A stretch of DNA of 64,000 nucleotides from Flavobacteriales bacterium (GTDB lineage Bacteria > Bacteroidota > Bacteroidia > Flavobacteriales_F > PHOS-HE28). The stretch covers positions 372,001 through 436,000 of the forward strand of contig JADJOI010000003.1 of the NCBI GenBank assembly GCA_016713875.1, read 5' to 3'. This document shows, piece by piece, positions 7,939 to 16,763 of this stretch. Numbering within the stretch: position 1 is the first letter of the stretch; each line of letters opens with the position of its first letter. The translations under genes were made by a program, and so were the position numbers. Below the pieces are notes generated by a model. That model ran no database searches. It had not been told where the DNA came from and was given only the letters and a program-made list of their open reading frames with translations.

Positions 7939-9034
7939 GGCGCAGGCATTGGTCCACGGCATCGCGCATGGCGGCGCGGAACACCTCGCGCCCGAAGCGC
8001 AGCGCATGCGCACGCAACGCCCCGGGCCCGCCACGCACGCCCGTGCGCTCGAAGCGCTCCACCGCGTCACGGATCGGCGCGGCTTCCGCAGCGGGGAAGA
8101 AGAGGCCCGTATCGCCGTCCACCACCGTCTCCAGGTAGCCCCCGGCGGCGAGCGCGAGCACGGGAGTGCCGCAGGCGTTGGCCTCCAGCGGCGTAAGCCC
8201 GAAGTCCTCGTGGGCGGCGGCGATCAACGCGTGCGCTCCCCGCATCAGCTGCACGAGCTCCGTGTGCGGCACTTCGCCGACGAACCGCACGTTGGGTGGA
8301 GGCGATCGCATCCACCGTGCCCGCTCCGGACCATCCCCGCAGATGACCAGCCGGCGATCGGGGAGTCCGCTGAACGCATCGATGATGCGGTCCACACGTT
8401 TGTAGGGCACCAGGCGCGAGACGGCCAGATAGTGGCCGCGCGGTCCCGGTCCCGGGGTGAAGCGGTCCACGTCCACCGGCGGATGCACCACGCGGGACTC
8501 CCTGCCGTAGCAGGTGCGGATGCGGTCGGCGGTGTTGTGGCTGTTGGCCAGCAGGCAGGTGATGCGCGATGTGTGGTCCCGGTCCCAGCGGCGCAGGCGT
8601 TGCAGCACTCGGCGGAGCACGAAGCCCTTGAGGCCATGCATGCCATGGTCGCGCACGTACTCGTCCTCCATCACCCAGGCGTAGCGCATGGGGGTGTGGA
8701 TGTAGCTGAGGTGCACCTGGCCCGGCTGTGTGCGCACCCCTTTGGCCACGGCATACGAGGCCGAGAGGACCAGGTCGTAGCCGCGCAGGTCGAGCCGCTC
8801 GATGGCCATCGGGAACAGCGGCAGGTAGCTGCGGAAGTGCGTGCGGGCGAAGGGCAGGTGCTGGATGAAGGTGGTGCGGGCATGGCGTCCGCCCAGCACC
8901 TCCTGGCGGGCCTCGGGCGAAAGGAAGTCCACGAGCGCGAACACATCCGGGTCGAACAGGTCGATCAGTTCGCGGGTGACGCGTTCGGCACCGCCCTGCA
9001 CGGCCAGCCAGTCATGCACGAGGGCGATGCGCAT
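7925..9034 (-). CDS. GT4-family glycosyltransferase
   Basis: 369 aa with the two Rossmann-like GT-B domains of family 4. The N-terminal domain begins MRIALVHDWLAVQGGAERV; the nucleotide-sugar domain contains AVSRLVPYKRVDRIIDAF (about 200-220), VICGDGPERARW, and the E-x7-E motif in EDFGLTPLEANACGTPVLAL (about 290). The HTPMRYAWVMEDEYVRDHG segment is typical of mannosyl- and WbaZ-like members. It adds one sugar to a lipid-linked glycan at the cytoplasmic face of the inner membrane; donor and acceptor are unknown. It follows the other GT4 gene by 3 bp and overlaps the ligase-like gene by 14 bp. Confidence 0.88.
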   Translation of the reverse strand: MRIALVHDWLAVQGGAERVTRELIDLFDPDVFALVDFLSPEARQEVLGGRHARTTFIQHLPFARTHFRSYLPLFPMAIERLDLRGYDLVLSASYAVAKGVRTQPGQVHLSYIHTPMRYAWVMEDEYVRDHGMHGLKGFVLRRVLQRLRRWDRDHTSRITCLLANSHNTADRIRTCYGRESRVVHPPVDVDRFTPGPGPRGHYLAVSRLVPYKRVDRIIDAFSGLPDRRLVICGDGPERARWMRSPPPNVRFVGEVPHTELVQLMRGAHALIAAAHEDFGLTPLEANACGTPVLALAAGGYLETVVDGDTGLFFPAAEAAPIRDAVERFERTGVRGGPGALRAHALRFGREVFRAAMRDAVDQCLRHAPH

Positions 9035-9037
9035 CGG

Positions 9038-10048
9038 TCAGCGGCTCAGCTCAGGGGCAAGCGCACGCAGCGCGCGCAGAAGGGCGGCATCCTGAGCGCT
9101 GATGGAGAATGTGGCTGCGCAGGCGAGACCGCCACGAGCGCGGGTCGCACGTGCCTGCGGATCGTTCACCAGCGCGTTCATCACACGGGCCAAGGTAGCC
9201 GCATCCCCGGCAGGCACGCGCAGCGGCGCATCGCCGAACGTTTCCCGGAACACCGGCAGGTCGCTGGCGATCACCGGGCATCCCCGGGCCAGGGCCTCCA
9301 GGATGGGCAGGCCGAAGCCTTCGTAGCGGCTGGGCATCACCAGGGCCGTCGCGCGGCGCATCAGGGCGAAGAGCGCGTCGTCATCCACGCGTCCGGTCCA
9401 GGTCTCGCCGGGCCCCGGCCGCAGCTCGCGCCGGGCGAACACGCGGCCGGCCTCGCCCACGACGAAGGCCTGCGCCCCGGGGTGCCGTGCGTGGAGCAGG
9501 GCGAAGGCGCGTTGGAAGGTGCCCACGTCCTTGCGTGGATCGCCGGGGCCCACAAAGAGGAAGAGGGGCGGGCCGGAGGGAACGACCGCTGGGGCGCGGT
9601 GCAGCTCCACGGCGGGCGGCACCACGTGGACGCGCCCGGTGGTCGAGGGGAAATGCCGGCTGAGGTCATCGGCCATGGTCCGGCTGACGGTGATGACGCC
9701 ACGGACCCGCGGGATAAGGGCAGGGAGGAGAAGCCGGTACCACGCGGCGAATGGGCCGCTGAACCAGGCGGGGTGCTCCAGCCACGCCAGATCATGCACC
9801 ACGAGCAGCTGGTCGCGCACCAGCCAGGGGCCGGTGTTCGCCGGGCCGAGCAGCAGCTCACCTTTCCGCAGTCGCATGGGCAGCAGCAGCTGTTCCCACA
9901 GGTGCCCGGCGACACCGGTCGTGGTGCGCGGCGTGATGGTGCGGAACGGGATCCCGAGGCGCTGCAGCGAACCATGCAGCTGCAGGGCGTAGCGCTCCAC
10001 CCCGGTCACCGGACGGTGGAGGCATCGGCCGTTGAGCACCAGCGCCAT
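9038..10048 (-). CDS. GT4-family glycosyltransferase
   Basis: 336 aa, GT-B fold. The start at the ATG 10048 (MALVLNGRCL) is preferred over an in-frame TTG at 10057. Motifs seen: FVGPGDPRKDVGTFQRAFAL near the domain linker, ALVMPSRYEGFGLPILEAL with the E-x7-E pair, and ARGCPVIASDLPVFRE. The N-terminal HRPVTGVERYALQLHGSL fits the mannosyltransferase-like subset of family 4. It heads a minus-strand operon with a second GT4 and the ligase-like protein, and is divergent from the ABC exporter across a 51-bp gap containing a promoter for each side. Specific sugar not determinable. Confidence 0.88.
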   Translation of the reverse strand: MALVLNGRCLHRPVTGVERYALQLHGSLQRLGIPFRTITPRTTTGVAGHLWEQLLLPMRLRKGELLLGPANTGPWLVRDQLLVVHDLAWLEHPAWFSGPFAAWYRLLLPALIPRVRGVITVSRTMADDLSRHFPSTTGRVHVVPPAVELHRAPAVVPSGPPLFLFVGPGDPRKDVGTFQRAFALLHARHPGAQAFVVGEAGRVFARRELRPGPGETWTGRVDDDALFALMRRATALVMPSRYEGFGLPILEALARGCPVIASDLPVFRETFGDAPLRVPAGDAATLARVMNALVNDPQARATRARGGLACAATFSISAQDAALLRALRALAPELSR

Positions 10049-10053
10049 GCCGC

Positions 10054-10061
10054 CCAAGGTA
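10054..10061 (-). promoter_or_regulatory. Promoter -7 element for the GT4 operon
   Basis: Minus-strand TACCTTGG ends 5 nt before the ATG at 10048. If it is a -7 element the transcript would begin at or next to the start codon (leaderless). Confidence 0.35.
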
Positions 10062-10086
10062 GAGCGGACGGCCGCCGGCGCCCGGT

Positions 10087-10094
10087 TAACTTGC
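10087..10094 (+). promoter_or_regulatory. Promoter -7 element for the ABC exporter operon
   Basis: Plus-strand TAACTTGC ends 5 nt before the ATG at 10100, mirror-placed to the element of the divergent operon; it predicts a leaderless or near-leaderless message. Confidence 0.35.
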
Positions 10095-10099
10095 GCGCC

Positions 10100-10885
10100 A
10101 TGTCAGCGCCCGCCGTTCACGCCCCGCCGGGGCGTCGCATCGCCTGGCCGCTGGTGTTGCAGGTGGCCTGGAAGAACGTCCGGCTCCGCTACAAGAGCTC
10201 GCTCCTCGGCTTCGTGTGGACCTTCCTGAACCCGGTGATCTACCTGGCGATCTTCCTGTTCATCTTCAGCCGGGCCTTCGATCAGGTGGTCAATTACCCG
10301 GTGTTCGCCCTCAGCGGGCTCATCCTGTGGACCTTCTTCGCCACCACTTCGGCGCACGTGCTCGGCGCGCTGGTGGAGAACGCCCATGTGCTGCGGTCGC
10401 TCGCGGTGCCGCCGCTGGTGTTCCCGCTGGCCCAGCTCTTCGCCGGGCTCATCAACCTGCTGTTCTCCCTGCTGCCCTTCGCGCTGTTGCTGGCGGCCTT
10501 CGGCTGGCGACCGCAGCCGGTGCATTTGCTGGCCCTGCCCACCCTCGTGCTCTTCGCCGTGTTCGTGTTCGGCGTGTCGCTCGCCCTCAGCACGCTCAAC
10601 GTCTACTTCCGCGACATCGGCCTGCTGTGGAACGCGCTGCTCCCCGCGCTCTTCTACATCACGCCCATCGCCTACCCGCCGGACCTGGTGCCGGCCGACC
10701 TGCGCTGGGTCGCCGGGCTCGACCCGCTGTACTGGTACATCGGCCTCTTCCGCACCATCGTGGTGGACGGCGGATGGCCCGATGCCGGATCGATGGTGCT
10801 CGTCACGGCGCTGTCGGCGGCCTCGTTGGCGCTCGGCATGGTCGTGTACGGATCGCTGCGGCGCGGACTGATCGCCAACTACTGA
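10100..10885 (+). CDS. ABC-2 type polysaccharide export permease (Wzm/TagG-like)
   Basis: 261 aa with six hydrophobic segments. The N-terminal amphipathic stretch VAWKNVRLRYKSSLLGFVWT followed by FLNPVIYLAIFLFIFSRAF is characteristic of Wzm/TagG/KpsM permeases, as is the later ALLPALFYITPIAYPPDLVP and LDPLYWYIGLFRTIV. It forms the channel that moves a lipid-linked polysaccharide across the inner membrane, powered by the ATPase encoded one base downstream. The ATG at 10100 gives the family's normal N-terminus; the frame is open far upstream but that part is antisense to the GT4 genes and is not coding. The gene pair plus downstream glycosyltransferase suggests an ABC-dependent O-antigen-like pathway. 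Confidence 0.9.
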   Translation: MSAPAVHAPPGRRIAWPLVLQVAWKNVRLRYKSSLLGFVWTFLNPVIYLAIFLFIFSRAFDQVVNYPVFALSGLILWTFFATTSAHVLGALVENAHVLRSLAVPPLVFPLAQLFAGLINLLFSLLPFALLLAAFGWRPQPVHLLALPTLVLFAVFVFGVSLALSTLNVYFRDIGLLWNALLPALFYITPIAYPPDLVPADLRWVAGLDPLYWYIGLFRTIVVDGGWPDAGSMVLVTALSAASLALGMVVYGSLRRGLIANY

Positions 10886-10886
10886 G

Positions 10887-11642
10887 ATGAGCACGCCACC
10901 GATGATCGAAGTGCGCGGCCTGCAGGCCGACTACCACGTGCTGCGGCATGGGGCGCGGTCCATCAAGGAGTACCTGCTGTCATTCGGCGGCAAGGGCCTG
11001 TTGGAGCGCAAGCGCATCATCGAGCAGGTGGACCTGGACATCGCCGCCGGCGAGTGCTTCGGCATCGTGGGGCGCAACGGCAGTGGCAAGAGCACCCTGC
11101 TGCGTGTGCTCGCGGGCATCGTGGAACCCACGGCCGGATCGGTGACGGTGCGTGGCCGCGTGGCCCCCATGCTGGCGCTGGGCGTGGGCCTCGAGCCCGA
11201 GCTCGACGGCCTGGAGAACGCCCGGCTCTGTGCGGCCCTCATGGGCGGCGACCGGAACGCGATGCACCGCACGGTGGATCATGTGCGCCACTTCGCCGGC
11301 CTGAGCGACGACGACCTGCGGATGCCGGTGAAGCGCTACAGCACGGGCATGATGGCCCGCCTCGGCTTCGCCATCGCCACCACCGACGATCCGGAGGTGC
11401 TGCTGATCGACGAAGTGCTCGCCGTGGGCGATGCGGGCTTCCAGCTGAAGTGCTACGAACGCATCGCCGAACTGAAGCGCAAGGGCGGCACCATCGTATT
11501 CGTGTCGCACGCCCTGGGCGAGGTGCAGCGCATCTGCGACCGTGCGGGCTGCATGGAGGCGGGGCGGCTGGTGAAGATGGGCAGCCCCCATGAGGTGGGC
11601 GTGTTCTACCACGGACTGTTGGGCATACCGGTGGAGGGGTGA
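10887..11642 (+). CDS. Polysaccharide export ABC transporter ATP-binding protein (Wzt/TagH-like)
   Basis: 251 aa. Walker A is GRNGSGKST (62-70), the signature region is KRYSTGMMARLGFAIA (about 149-164), and Walker B is VLLIDEVLAVGD (about 170-181), with the switch His in VFVSHALGEV. The N-terminal HGARSIKEYLLSF insertion is typical of the TagH/Wzt/KpsT branch. The protein ends soon after the nucleotide-binding domain, so it lacks the C-terminal carbohydrate-binding domain seen in Wzt proteins that read a terminal cap on the chain. Partner of the permease at 10100-10885; the stop overlaps the next ATG by one base. Confidence 0.92.
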   Translation: MSTPPMIEVRGLQADYHVLRHGARSIKEYLLSFGGKGLLERKRIIEQVDLDIAAGECFGIVGRNGSGKSTLLRVLAGIVEPTAGSVTVRGRVAPMLALGVGLEPELDGLENARLCAALMGGDRNAMHRTVDHVRHFAGLSDDDLRMPVKRYSTGMMARLGFAIATTDDPEVLLIDEVLAVGDAGFQLKCYERIAELKRKGGTIVFVSHALGEVQRICDRAGCMEAGRLVKMGSPHEVGVFYHGLLGIPVEG

Positions 11643-14600
11643 TGAACGGGCGCACGACGGCAGATCCGGGGGGCGCGGGCATCGCGGTGCTGATCCCCTG
11701 TTACAACGACGGGGCCTACCTGCGCGAGGCGCTGGACAGCGTCGCCGCGTCGACCCTCGCGCCGGCCGAGGTGGTGGTGGTGAACGACGGCTCCGACGAT
11801 CCGGCCACGCTGCAGCTGCTCGCCACGCTGCGGGCGGAAGGGGTGCGCGTGATCGGCCGATCGAACGGCGGACTCGCAGCGGCCCGCAACACCGGCTGGC
11901 GCGCCACCACGGCCCCGCATGTGCTCTTCCTCGACGCGGACAACCGGGTGGAAGCGGAGCTGCTCGCGAAGCTGACGGCGGCCGTGATGGAGGACCCGCA
12001 GGCGGATGTGTTCTTCACCGACAAGCGCGAGTTCGGGCTGCGCGAAGGCGTGGTGCGCCAGCATGCCACCGATCTGCCGCGGCTGCTCGTGGGCAACCGC
12101 ATCGATGCCTGCGCGCTGGTGCGCCGCGATCTTCTGGAACGGCTCGGCGGCTACGACGAGGCCATGCGCGACGGCTATGAGGACTGGGAACTGTGGATCC
12201 GCGCCACGGCGGCGGGCGCACGCTTCCACCACATCCCCGAGCCGCTCTTCGCCTACCGCGTGCGTTCCGGTTCCTTGCTTGCCCGGGCCGACGATCCCGA
12301 GGTGCGCGCCCGTATCCTGCGCCATGTGGTGGACAAGCACGCCGAGCTCTACGCCCGGCACGCCGGCACCGTCGCCGTGGAACTTCACCGCATCCAGGCG
12401 TACGACCGGTGGTTGCGCGCGGAGATCGGTGCGTCGGCACAGGCGGCCGGCCGATCCGCGGAGCTGGCCCTGGCCGAGGCGGCCCATGCCCGGACCGTCG
12501 CTGAACAAGCGCTGGCCGAAGCGAAGGAGGCCGAAGCGCGTGCCCGCGCGCAGGCCGATCGCGATGCCGCGCGGCTGGCGGATCTGGAGGCCGACAAGGA
12601 CGTGCTGGCGGCCGAGGCCCATCGCCTGGTGGGCGAGGTGGACAAGGCCATGCAGGCGCTGTCCGCCCAGCGCGAGCATGGCCGCGCCCTGCAGGCGTTG
12701 ATCGGCCAGTACGAGGCCCGCATCGCCGCCATCGAGGGCAGCCGGCTGTGGCGCATGCGCAGGGCCTACCACAAGATGCGCGCGCTGATGCGCACCTCGA
12801 GCGACACCTCCGGCCGGGGCTTCAAGTGGGTGCGGCGGGCGGTCTTCCTCGTCTCCGGCAAGGGGCGCCGCATCCTGCGGAAGTTCCTGGCCAAGGTGTT
12901 CCGCGCCCTCTACCTGCTCACCGAAGAGCGCCCCGTGCGCATCCTGGTGGGTGAGCAGCAGCAGGACCTCTTCGCCGTGCAGGGCGATCCCTACCACCAG
13001 TGGATGGCCCGCCATTTCGCCCGACCCAGCGACCTACGCGAGTACGCCGATCTCGTCGAGGGCTTCGCGCACCGGCCGCTGATCAGCGTGGTGATGCCGG
13101 TGTACGACCCGCCGGTGCACCTGCTGGACGCCGCCATCCGTTCCGTGGTGGACCAGGTGTACACGCACTGGGAGCTCTGCATCGCCGACGACCTCAGCCC
13201 GAACGCCGAGGTGCGCCGATGCCTGGAGCGCTGGATGAAAGAGGACGAGCGCATCCGGGTGGTCTTCCGTGACAGCAACGGCCACATCGCCCGTGCGAGC
13301 AACAGCGCCCTCGAGCTCGCGCAGGGTGCCTTCACGGCGCTGATGGACCACGACGACCTGCTGGCGCCGGACGCCTTGTTCCATGTGGTGAAGCGCCTGC
13401 AGCGCGACCCCGACCTCGACCTCATCTACACCGACGAGGACAAGATCGACGAGCAGGGCCGGCACAGCGAGGCGCACTTCAAGCCGCAGTGGTGCCCGGA
13501 CCACCTGCTCTCGCGCAACTACTTCGGCCACCTGGTGGTGCTGCGCACGGCGCTGCTGCGCGAGGTCGGCGGCTTCCGGCCCGGCTTCGAGGGCAGCCAG
13601 GATTACGACCTGCTCCTGCGTGTCACCGAGCGCACGGCGCGGATCGCGCACGTGCCGCGCGTGCTCTACCACTGGCGTATCCACGCGGGCAGCGCGGCGC
13701 GCAGCGAGGAGGTGAAGCCCTACGCCTACGACGCCGCCAAGCGGGCGCTCACCGAGGCGCTCGAGCGGCGCGGCGAGCCGGCGGAGGTGGGCTTCCTGGA
13801 CGGGTTCCGCGGCTATGACATCCGCTTCACCGCGCCGCTGCAGGGCCGGGTGAGCGTGCTGATCCCCACCAAGGACAAGGCCGAGGTGCTGGGCACCTGC
13901 CTGCGCTCGCTCTTCGCCCTCACCGACCACCCGGACCTGGAGGTGATCGTGATCAGCAACAACAGCCGCGAGGGCGCGCTCTTCGAGCTGCTGGACGACA
14001 TGGCCGCGCGCGAACCCGGGCGCTTCCGCTGGTTCCGCCACGACGTGCCCTTCAACTTCTCAGGGCTGATGAACTTCGGTGCGTCGAAGGCCACGGGCGA
14101 CCACCTCTGCTACCTCAACAACGACACCGAGGTGATCCACGCCGACTGGCTGCGCACCATGCACAGCTGGAGCCAGCGGCCCGCCACCGGCGCGGTGGGG
14201 GTGAAGCTGCTGTACCCCAACGACAGCATCCAGCACGCCGGCGTGGTGATCGGCCTGGGCGGCGTGGCCGGCCACACCTTCGTGGGCTACCACAAGGACG
14301 GCCCGGGCTACTTCAACTACATCAACACCATCAACAACTACAGCGCGGTGACGGCCGCGTGCATGATGGTGGAGCGGCGCAAGCTCGAGCGCATCGGCGG
14401 CTGGGAGGAGGCCTTCAGCGTGGAGTACAACGATGTGGACCTCTGCCTACGCCTGCGCGAGGCCGGCTACCACAACGTCTACCTGCCGCACGTCTCGCTC
14501 TACCACTTCGAGTCGCTCACCCGCGGTCATCCGCACATGACCAAGGAGAGCTACGAGCGGCACCTGCGCGAAGTGGCCCTCTTCCAGGAGCGCTGGCGCG

Positions 14601-14674
14601 GCTACGTGGACGACGACCCCTGCTACAACCCCAACCTGGGACGCGGCGTGCACGATTGGCAGTTCGCGTTGTGA
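11642..14674 (+). CDS. Large glycosyltransferase with three GT2 (GT-A) modules and a central coiled coil
   Basis: 1010 aa. Module 1 starts near residue 13 (AVLIPCYNDGAYLREALDSV, then VVVVNDGSDD and LFLDADN). Residues of about 265-370 are Ala/Glu-rich, heptad-like and without Pro, a probable coiled coil, ending in IEGSRLWRMRRAY. Module 2 starts at about 480 (ISVVMPVYDPPVHLLDAAIR, LCIADDLSPN, LMDHDDLLAPDALF). Module 3 starts at about 737 (VSVLIPTKDKAEVLGTCLRS, LEVIVISNNSREG, YLNNDTEV) and ends with SVEYNDVDLCLRLREAGYHN. Each carries an Asp-rich metal or donor site. Multi-module GT2 enzymes often build the repeat of an ABC-exported polysaccharide, and the position directly after wzm/wzt-like genes supports that. 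The ATG at 11642 overlaps the previous stop by one base; a GTG at 11639 is an alternative. Confidence 0.9.
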   Translation: MNGRTTADPGGAGIAVLIPCYNDGAYLREALDSVAASTLAPAEVVVVNDGSDDPATLQLLATLRAEGVRVIGRSNGGLAAARNTGWRATTAPHVLFLDADNRVEAELLAKLTAAVMEDPQADVFFTDKREFGLREGVVRQHATDLPRLLVGNRIDACALVRRDLLERLGGYDEAMRDGYEDWELWIRATAAGARFHHIPEPLFAYRVRSGSLLARADDPEVRARILRHVVDKHAELYARHAGTVAVELHRIQAYDRWLRAEIGASAQAAGRSAELALAEAAHARTVAEQALAEAKEAEARARAQADRDAARLADLEADKDVLAAEAHRLVGEVDKAMQALSAQREHGRALQALIGQYEARIAAIEGSRLWRMRRAYHKMRALMRTSSDTSGRGFKWVRRAVFLVSGKGRRILRKFLAKVFRALYLLTEERPVRILVGEQQQDLFAVQGDPYHQWMARHFARPSDLREYADLVEGFAHRPLISVVMPVYDPPVHLLDAAIRSVVDQVYTHWELCIADDLSPNAEVRRCLERWMKEDERIRVVFRDSNGHIARASNSALELAQGAFTALMDHDDLLAPDALFHVVKRLQRDPDLDLIYTDEDKIDEQGRHSEAHFKPQWCPDHLLSRNYFGHLVVLRTALLREVGGFRPGFEGSQDYDLLLRVTERTARIAHVPRVLYHWRIHAGSAARSEEVKPYAYDAAKRALTEALERRGEPAEVGFLDGFRGYDIRFTAPLQGRVSVLIPTKDKAEVLGTCLRSLFALTDHPDLEVIVISNNSREGALFELLDDMAAREPGRFRWFRHDVPFNFSGLMNFGASKATGDHLCYLNNDTEVIHADWLRTMHSWSQRPATGAVGVKLLYPNDSIQHAGVVIGLGGVAGHTFVGYHKDGPGYFNYINTINNYSAVTAACMMVERRKLERIGGWEEAFSVEYNDVDLCLRLREAGYHNVYLPHVSLYHFESLTRGHPHMTKESYERHLREVALFQERWRGYVDDDPCYNPNLGRGVHDWQFAL

Positions 14675-14965
14675 GGGGAGATGCGGGCGCTGAACTTTTG
14701 TTGTGGACCGATCGACCGTTCCTCGGATCGATTTGGAAATACGATCTTCTCCACGGAGCTTCACCTTACCGATCGACCGGACCATGTGTACACACAAGCG
14801 TTATGCGCGGCACATGATGTCCAGCTCGAGGGCGATGGGGGCGGTTCTCGAGTTACCGATAGATCGACTTGCGCTGTTCTTCGCATGCTGCGCTACCGCG
14901 TCCAGTGCGAACTGCCCAGCGGCGAAGGCCTGTCCGCCAACTTGATCATCCTCAACTAGCCCTCC
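14675..14965. other. 291-bp intergenic stretch with repeated GATCGACC words
   Basis: No convincing gene; the short frames here match nothing recognised. The 12-mer ACCGATCGACCG occurs at 14707-14718 and 14768-14779 and an interrupted version (ACCGATAGATCGAC) at 14855-14868. These could be binding sites upstream of the T9SS cargo gene at 14966. No clear -7 element or terminator was found. Confidence 0.4.
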
Positions 14966-16624
14966 ATGGACACTGCGAAGAAACTCGCTCAACAAAGCCT
15001 GACGGTTCTGGCCGGTTGCATGGCCATGCTCGTCCAGGCCCAGACCTGGCAGTGGGCCCGGCCTCTGCACCACACCAACGGTGTATCGGTGGGTTGCGAT
15101 GCCCAAGGGAACATCTCCTTCATCGGGCGTTTTGGTGGAGGTGGCGCGATCTACGGGAACGACACGCTGCCGACCGGCCTGGCCAACCGAGTACTGGGCA
15201 TGCTGGATGGCTCAGGGAACTTCCTGTGGGCCGAGCTCATGTTCACGCAAGTGCAGAGCTATCTGGTGGACGCCTCAGAGGAGGACCTCATGATGTTCAC
15301 CAATCATGCCCGGAGCGACCGGGCGATCCTCGCTTACTTCCGCGGGGATGCCTACCTGGACACGGCTCATCTGGTGTCGGCCACCAACAAATTCCTCCTG
15401 GCACAGTTCAACGCGGACGGTAGCCTTCGATGGCGCAAGCTTTTCGGGGGTTTATATTATGATCTGATCGTGAGCGGCACCATGGACGAGGCCGGCAGCA
15501 TTTACCTGGCGGCCGATTTCGAAGCCCCTGGGCCCGGTCCTTTGGACGGCGTGGCCATCCCCTCCGGTGAGGTGATCCTGAAGTTCGACAGCAGTGGCAC
15601 CTGCCAATGGGCCACCCGCCTGAGCACCACAGCGTTCAACCAAGACATCGCCGTGATGGACGACCTGTTGGTGGCGGCCGGATGGACCCCTGGAGGCGAT
15701 ACGGTATGGGTGGATACGCTAGCGCAGTACATACCGGGACCGAGCGGTCTGATCTCGCGATGGGACCCGGAATCGGGGCATGTGATCTGGGTCACGGCCA
15801 TTGAGCGGGGCGGCATGTATGACTGTACCATCGGATCGGACCGCCGGTTGTACATTAATGGGCTGCATTCTCATATAGTGGTCGTGGGGAACGACACCCT
15901 TGCCGCTTCGCCCGGCAGCGTGCCGTGGTTCGGGTGTTTCGATGAAACCGGGCAGGGCCTGTGGGCGAAAGGGACACAGGTATCCACCCTTTCCGCAAAT
16001 CCTGTCCCGATGGACATTCAAGCCGTGGACAGCACGGGATTCTACAGTACAGGACGTTTGGAGCTGAGTCCGTTCGACATCTCGTTCGACGGGTTCGTGG
16101 TGAGCAACCCGGGCTGGCCGTACAGTCTAAGCGCATATGTGGTACGGTACGACCGCGACGGGCACTGCCTGGGAGTGGCCAGCGGCACGCGGGCGTTCCC
16201 CTGGCAGGTGCTGGCGTTCCCTGATGGCGGCGCCGCGCTCATGGGGCAGTATGATGCCATGGCAGACCTGACCCTTGGCAGCATCCTTGTGCCGACCGCG
16301 CAGAGCGGTGCGGACCACTTCATCGCCCGCCTGGATGCCATCACCGGGGTGGAGGACCTGAAGTCGGGCCCTTCGCAAGAGCTGCACATCTACGCGAACC
16401 CCAACCGCGGCAGCTTCACCCTGCGCGTGCCCGAGCATGCCGGCAGCCTGCGAAATGCGGTGCTGCGTGTGTACGACAACCAGGGTGTGCAAGTGCGCAG
16501 CTTCAACCTGGCGCCCGCCAGCACCCAGCAGGTGGAGATGGGCGTGGTGCCGGCCGGGCTGTACCTGCTGGAGCTGCATGCCGAGGGCCGGGTGTGGCGC
16601 GGGCGGATGGTGGTGGCTCCATAG
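14966..16624 (+). CDS. Secreted protein with T9SS type A C-terminal sorting domain
   Basis: 552 aa. The signal peptide ends near CMAMLVQAQ (about residue 26). The body has repeated segments of the kind LAQFNADGSLRWRKLFGG, ILKFDSSGTCQWATRLS and VVRYDRDGHCLGVASG, typical of Bacteroidota propeller-like (SBBP-like) exported proteins. The last about 80 residues are a type A sorting domain: IYANPNRGSFTLRVPEHAG, VLRVYDNQGVQVRSFNL and PAGLYLLELHAEGRVWRGRM. It should be exported by the Sec system, cross the outer membrane by T9SS and be anchored or released. Same organisation as the gene at 16764; between them lies a leftover sorting-domain tail. Specific function unknown. Confidence 0.85.
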   Translation: MDTAKKLAQQSLTVLAGCMAMLVQAQTWQWARPLHHTNGVSVGCDAQGNISFIGRFGGGGAIYGNDTLPTGLANRVLGMLDGSGNFLWAELMFTQVQSYLVDASEEDLMMFTNHARSDRAILAYFRGDAYLDTAHLVSATNKFLLAQFNADGSLRWRKLFGGLYYDLIVSGTMDEAGSIYLAADFEAPGPGPLDGVAIPSGEVILKFDSSGTCQWATRLSTTAFNQDIAVMDDLLVAAGWTPGGDTVWVDTLAQYIPGPSGLISRWDPESGHVIWVTAIERGGMYDCTIGSDRRLYINGLHSHIVVVGNDTLAASPGSVPWFGCFDETGQGLWAKGTQVSTLSANPVPMDIQAVDSTGFYSTGRLELSPFDISFDGFVVSNPGWPYSLSAYVVRYDRDGHCLGVASGTRAFPWQVLAFPDGGAALMGQYDAMADLTLGSILVPTAQSGADHFIARLDAITGVEDLKSGPSQELHIYANPNRGSFTLRVPEHAGSLRNAVLRVYDNQGVQVRSFNLAPASTQQVEMGVVPAGLYLLELHAEGRVWRGRMVVAP

Positions 16625-16628
16625 CAAG

Positions 16629-16760
16629 CACGTGCGGTCCTTCGATGATGTAAGCCAGGCCATGGTCAGCTTTAGCACAGAGGGCCTGGTGAGCGGTGTT
16701 CATTGTGTCCGGGTTTCGGACGGGCGATCTGTGCGTGCCAAGCCTTTCCTGATCCCCTGA
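16629..16760 (+). pseudogene. Orphan remnant of a T9SS type A sorting domain
   Basis: In the frame beginning at 16629 the sequence encodes KHVRSFDDVSQAMVSFSTEG followed by LVSGVHCVRVSDGRSVRAKP and FLIP then TGA at 16758-16760. The pattern 'hydrophobic-S-x-x-GL-x-SG-V-x-x-V-R-V-SDG-R-x-V-x-x-x-x-x-L-IP' is the final strand pair of a type A sorting domain, as at the ends of the genes on either side. It has no start codon context of its own and begins five bases after the stop of the gene at 14966-16624, in another frame. It looks like the tail of a former cargo gene. Confidence 0.65.
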
Positions 16761-16763
16761 GCC

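Noticed and set aside
7472..10099. Upstream extension of the ABC permease frame
   Set aside because: The first 876 codons are antisense to the ligase-like and GT4 genes; the family N-terminus begins at the ATG at 10100.
14681..14959. 92-codon frame in the 14.7-15.0 kb gap
   Set aside because: No motif, competing frames in the same stretch, and no promoter; left as intergenic.
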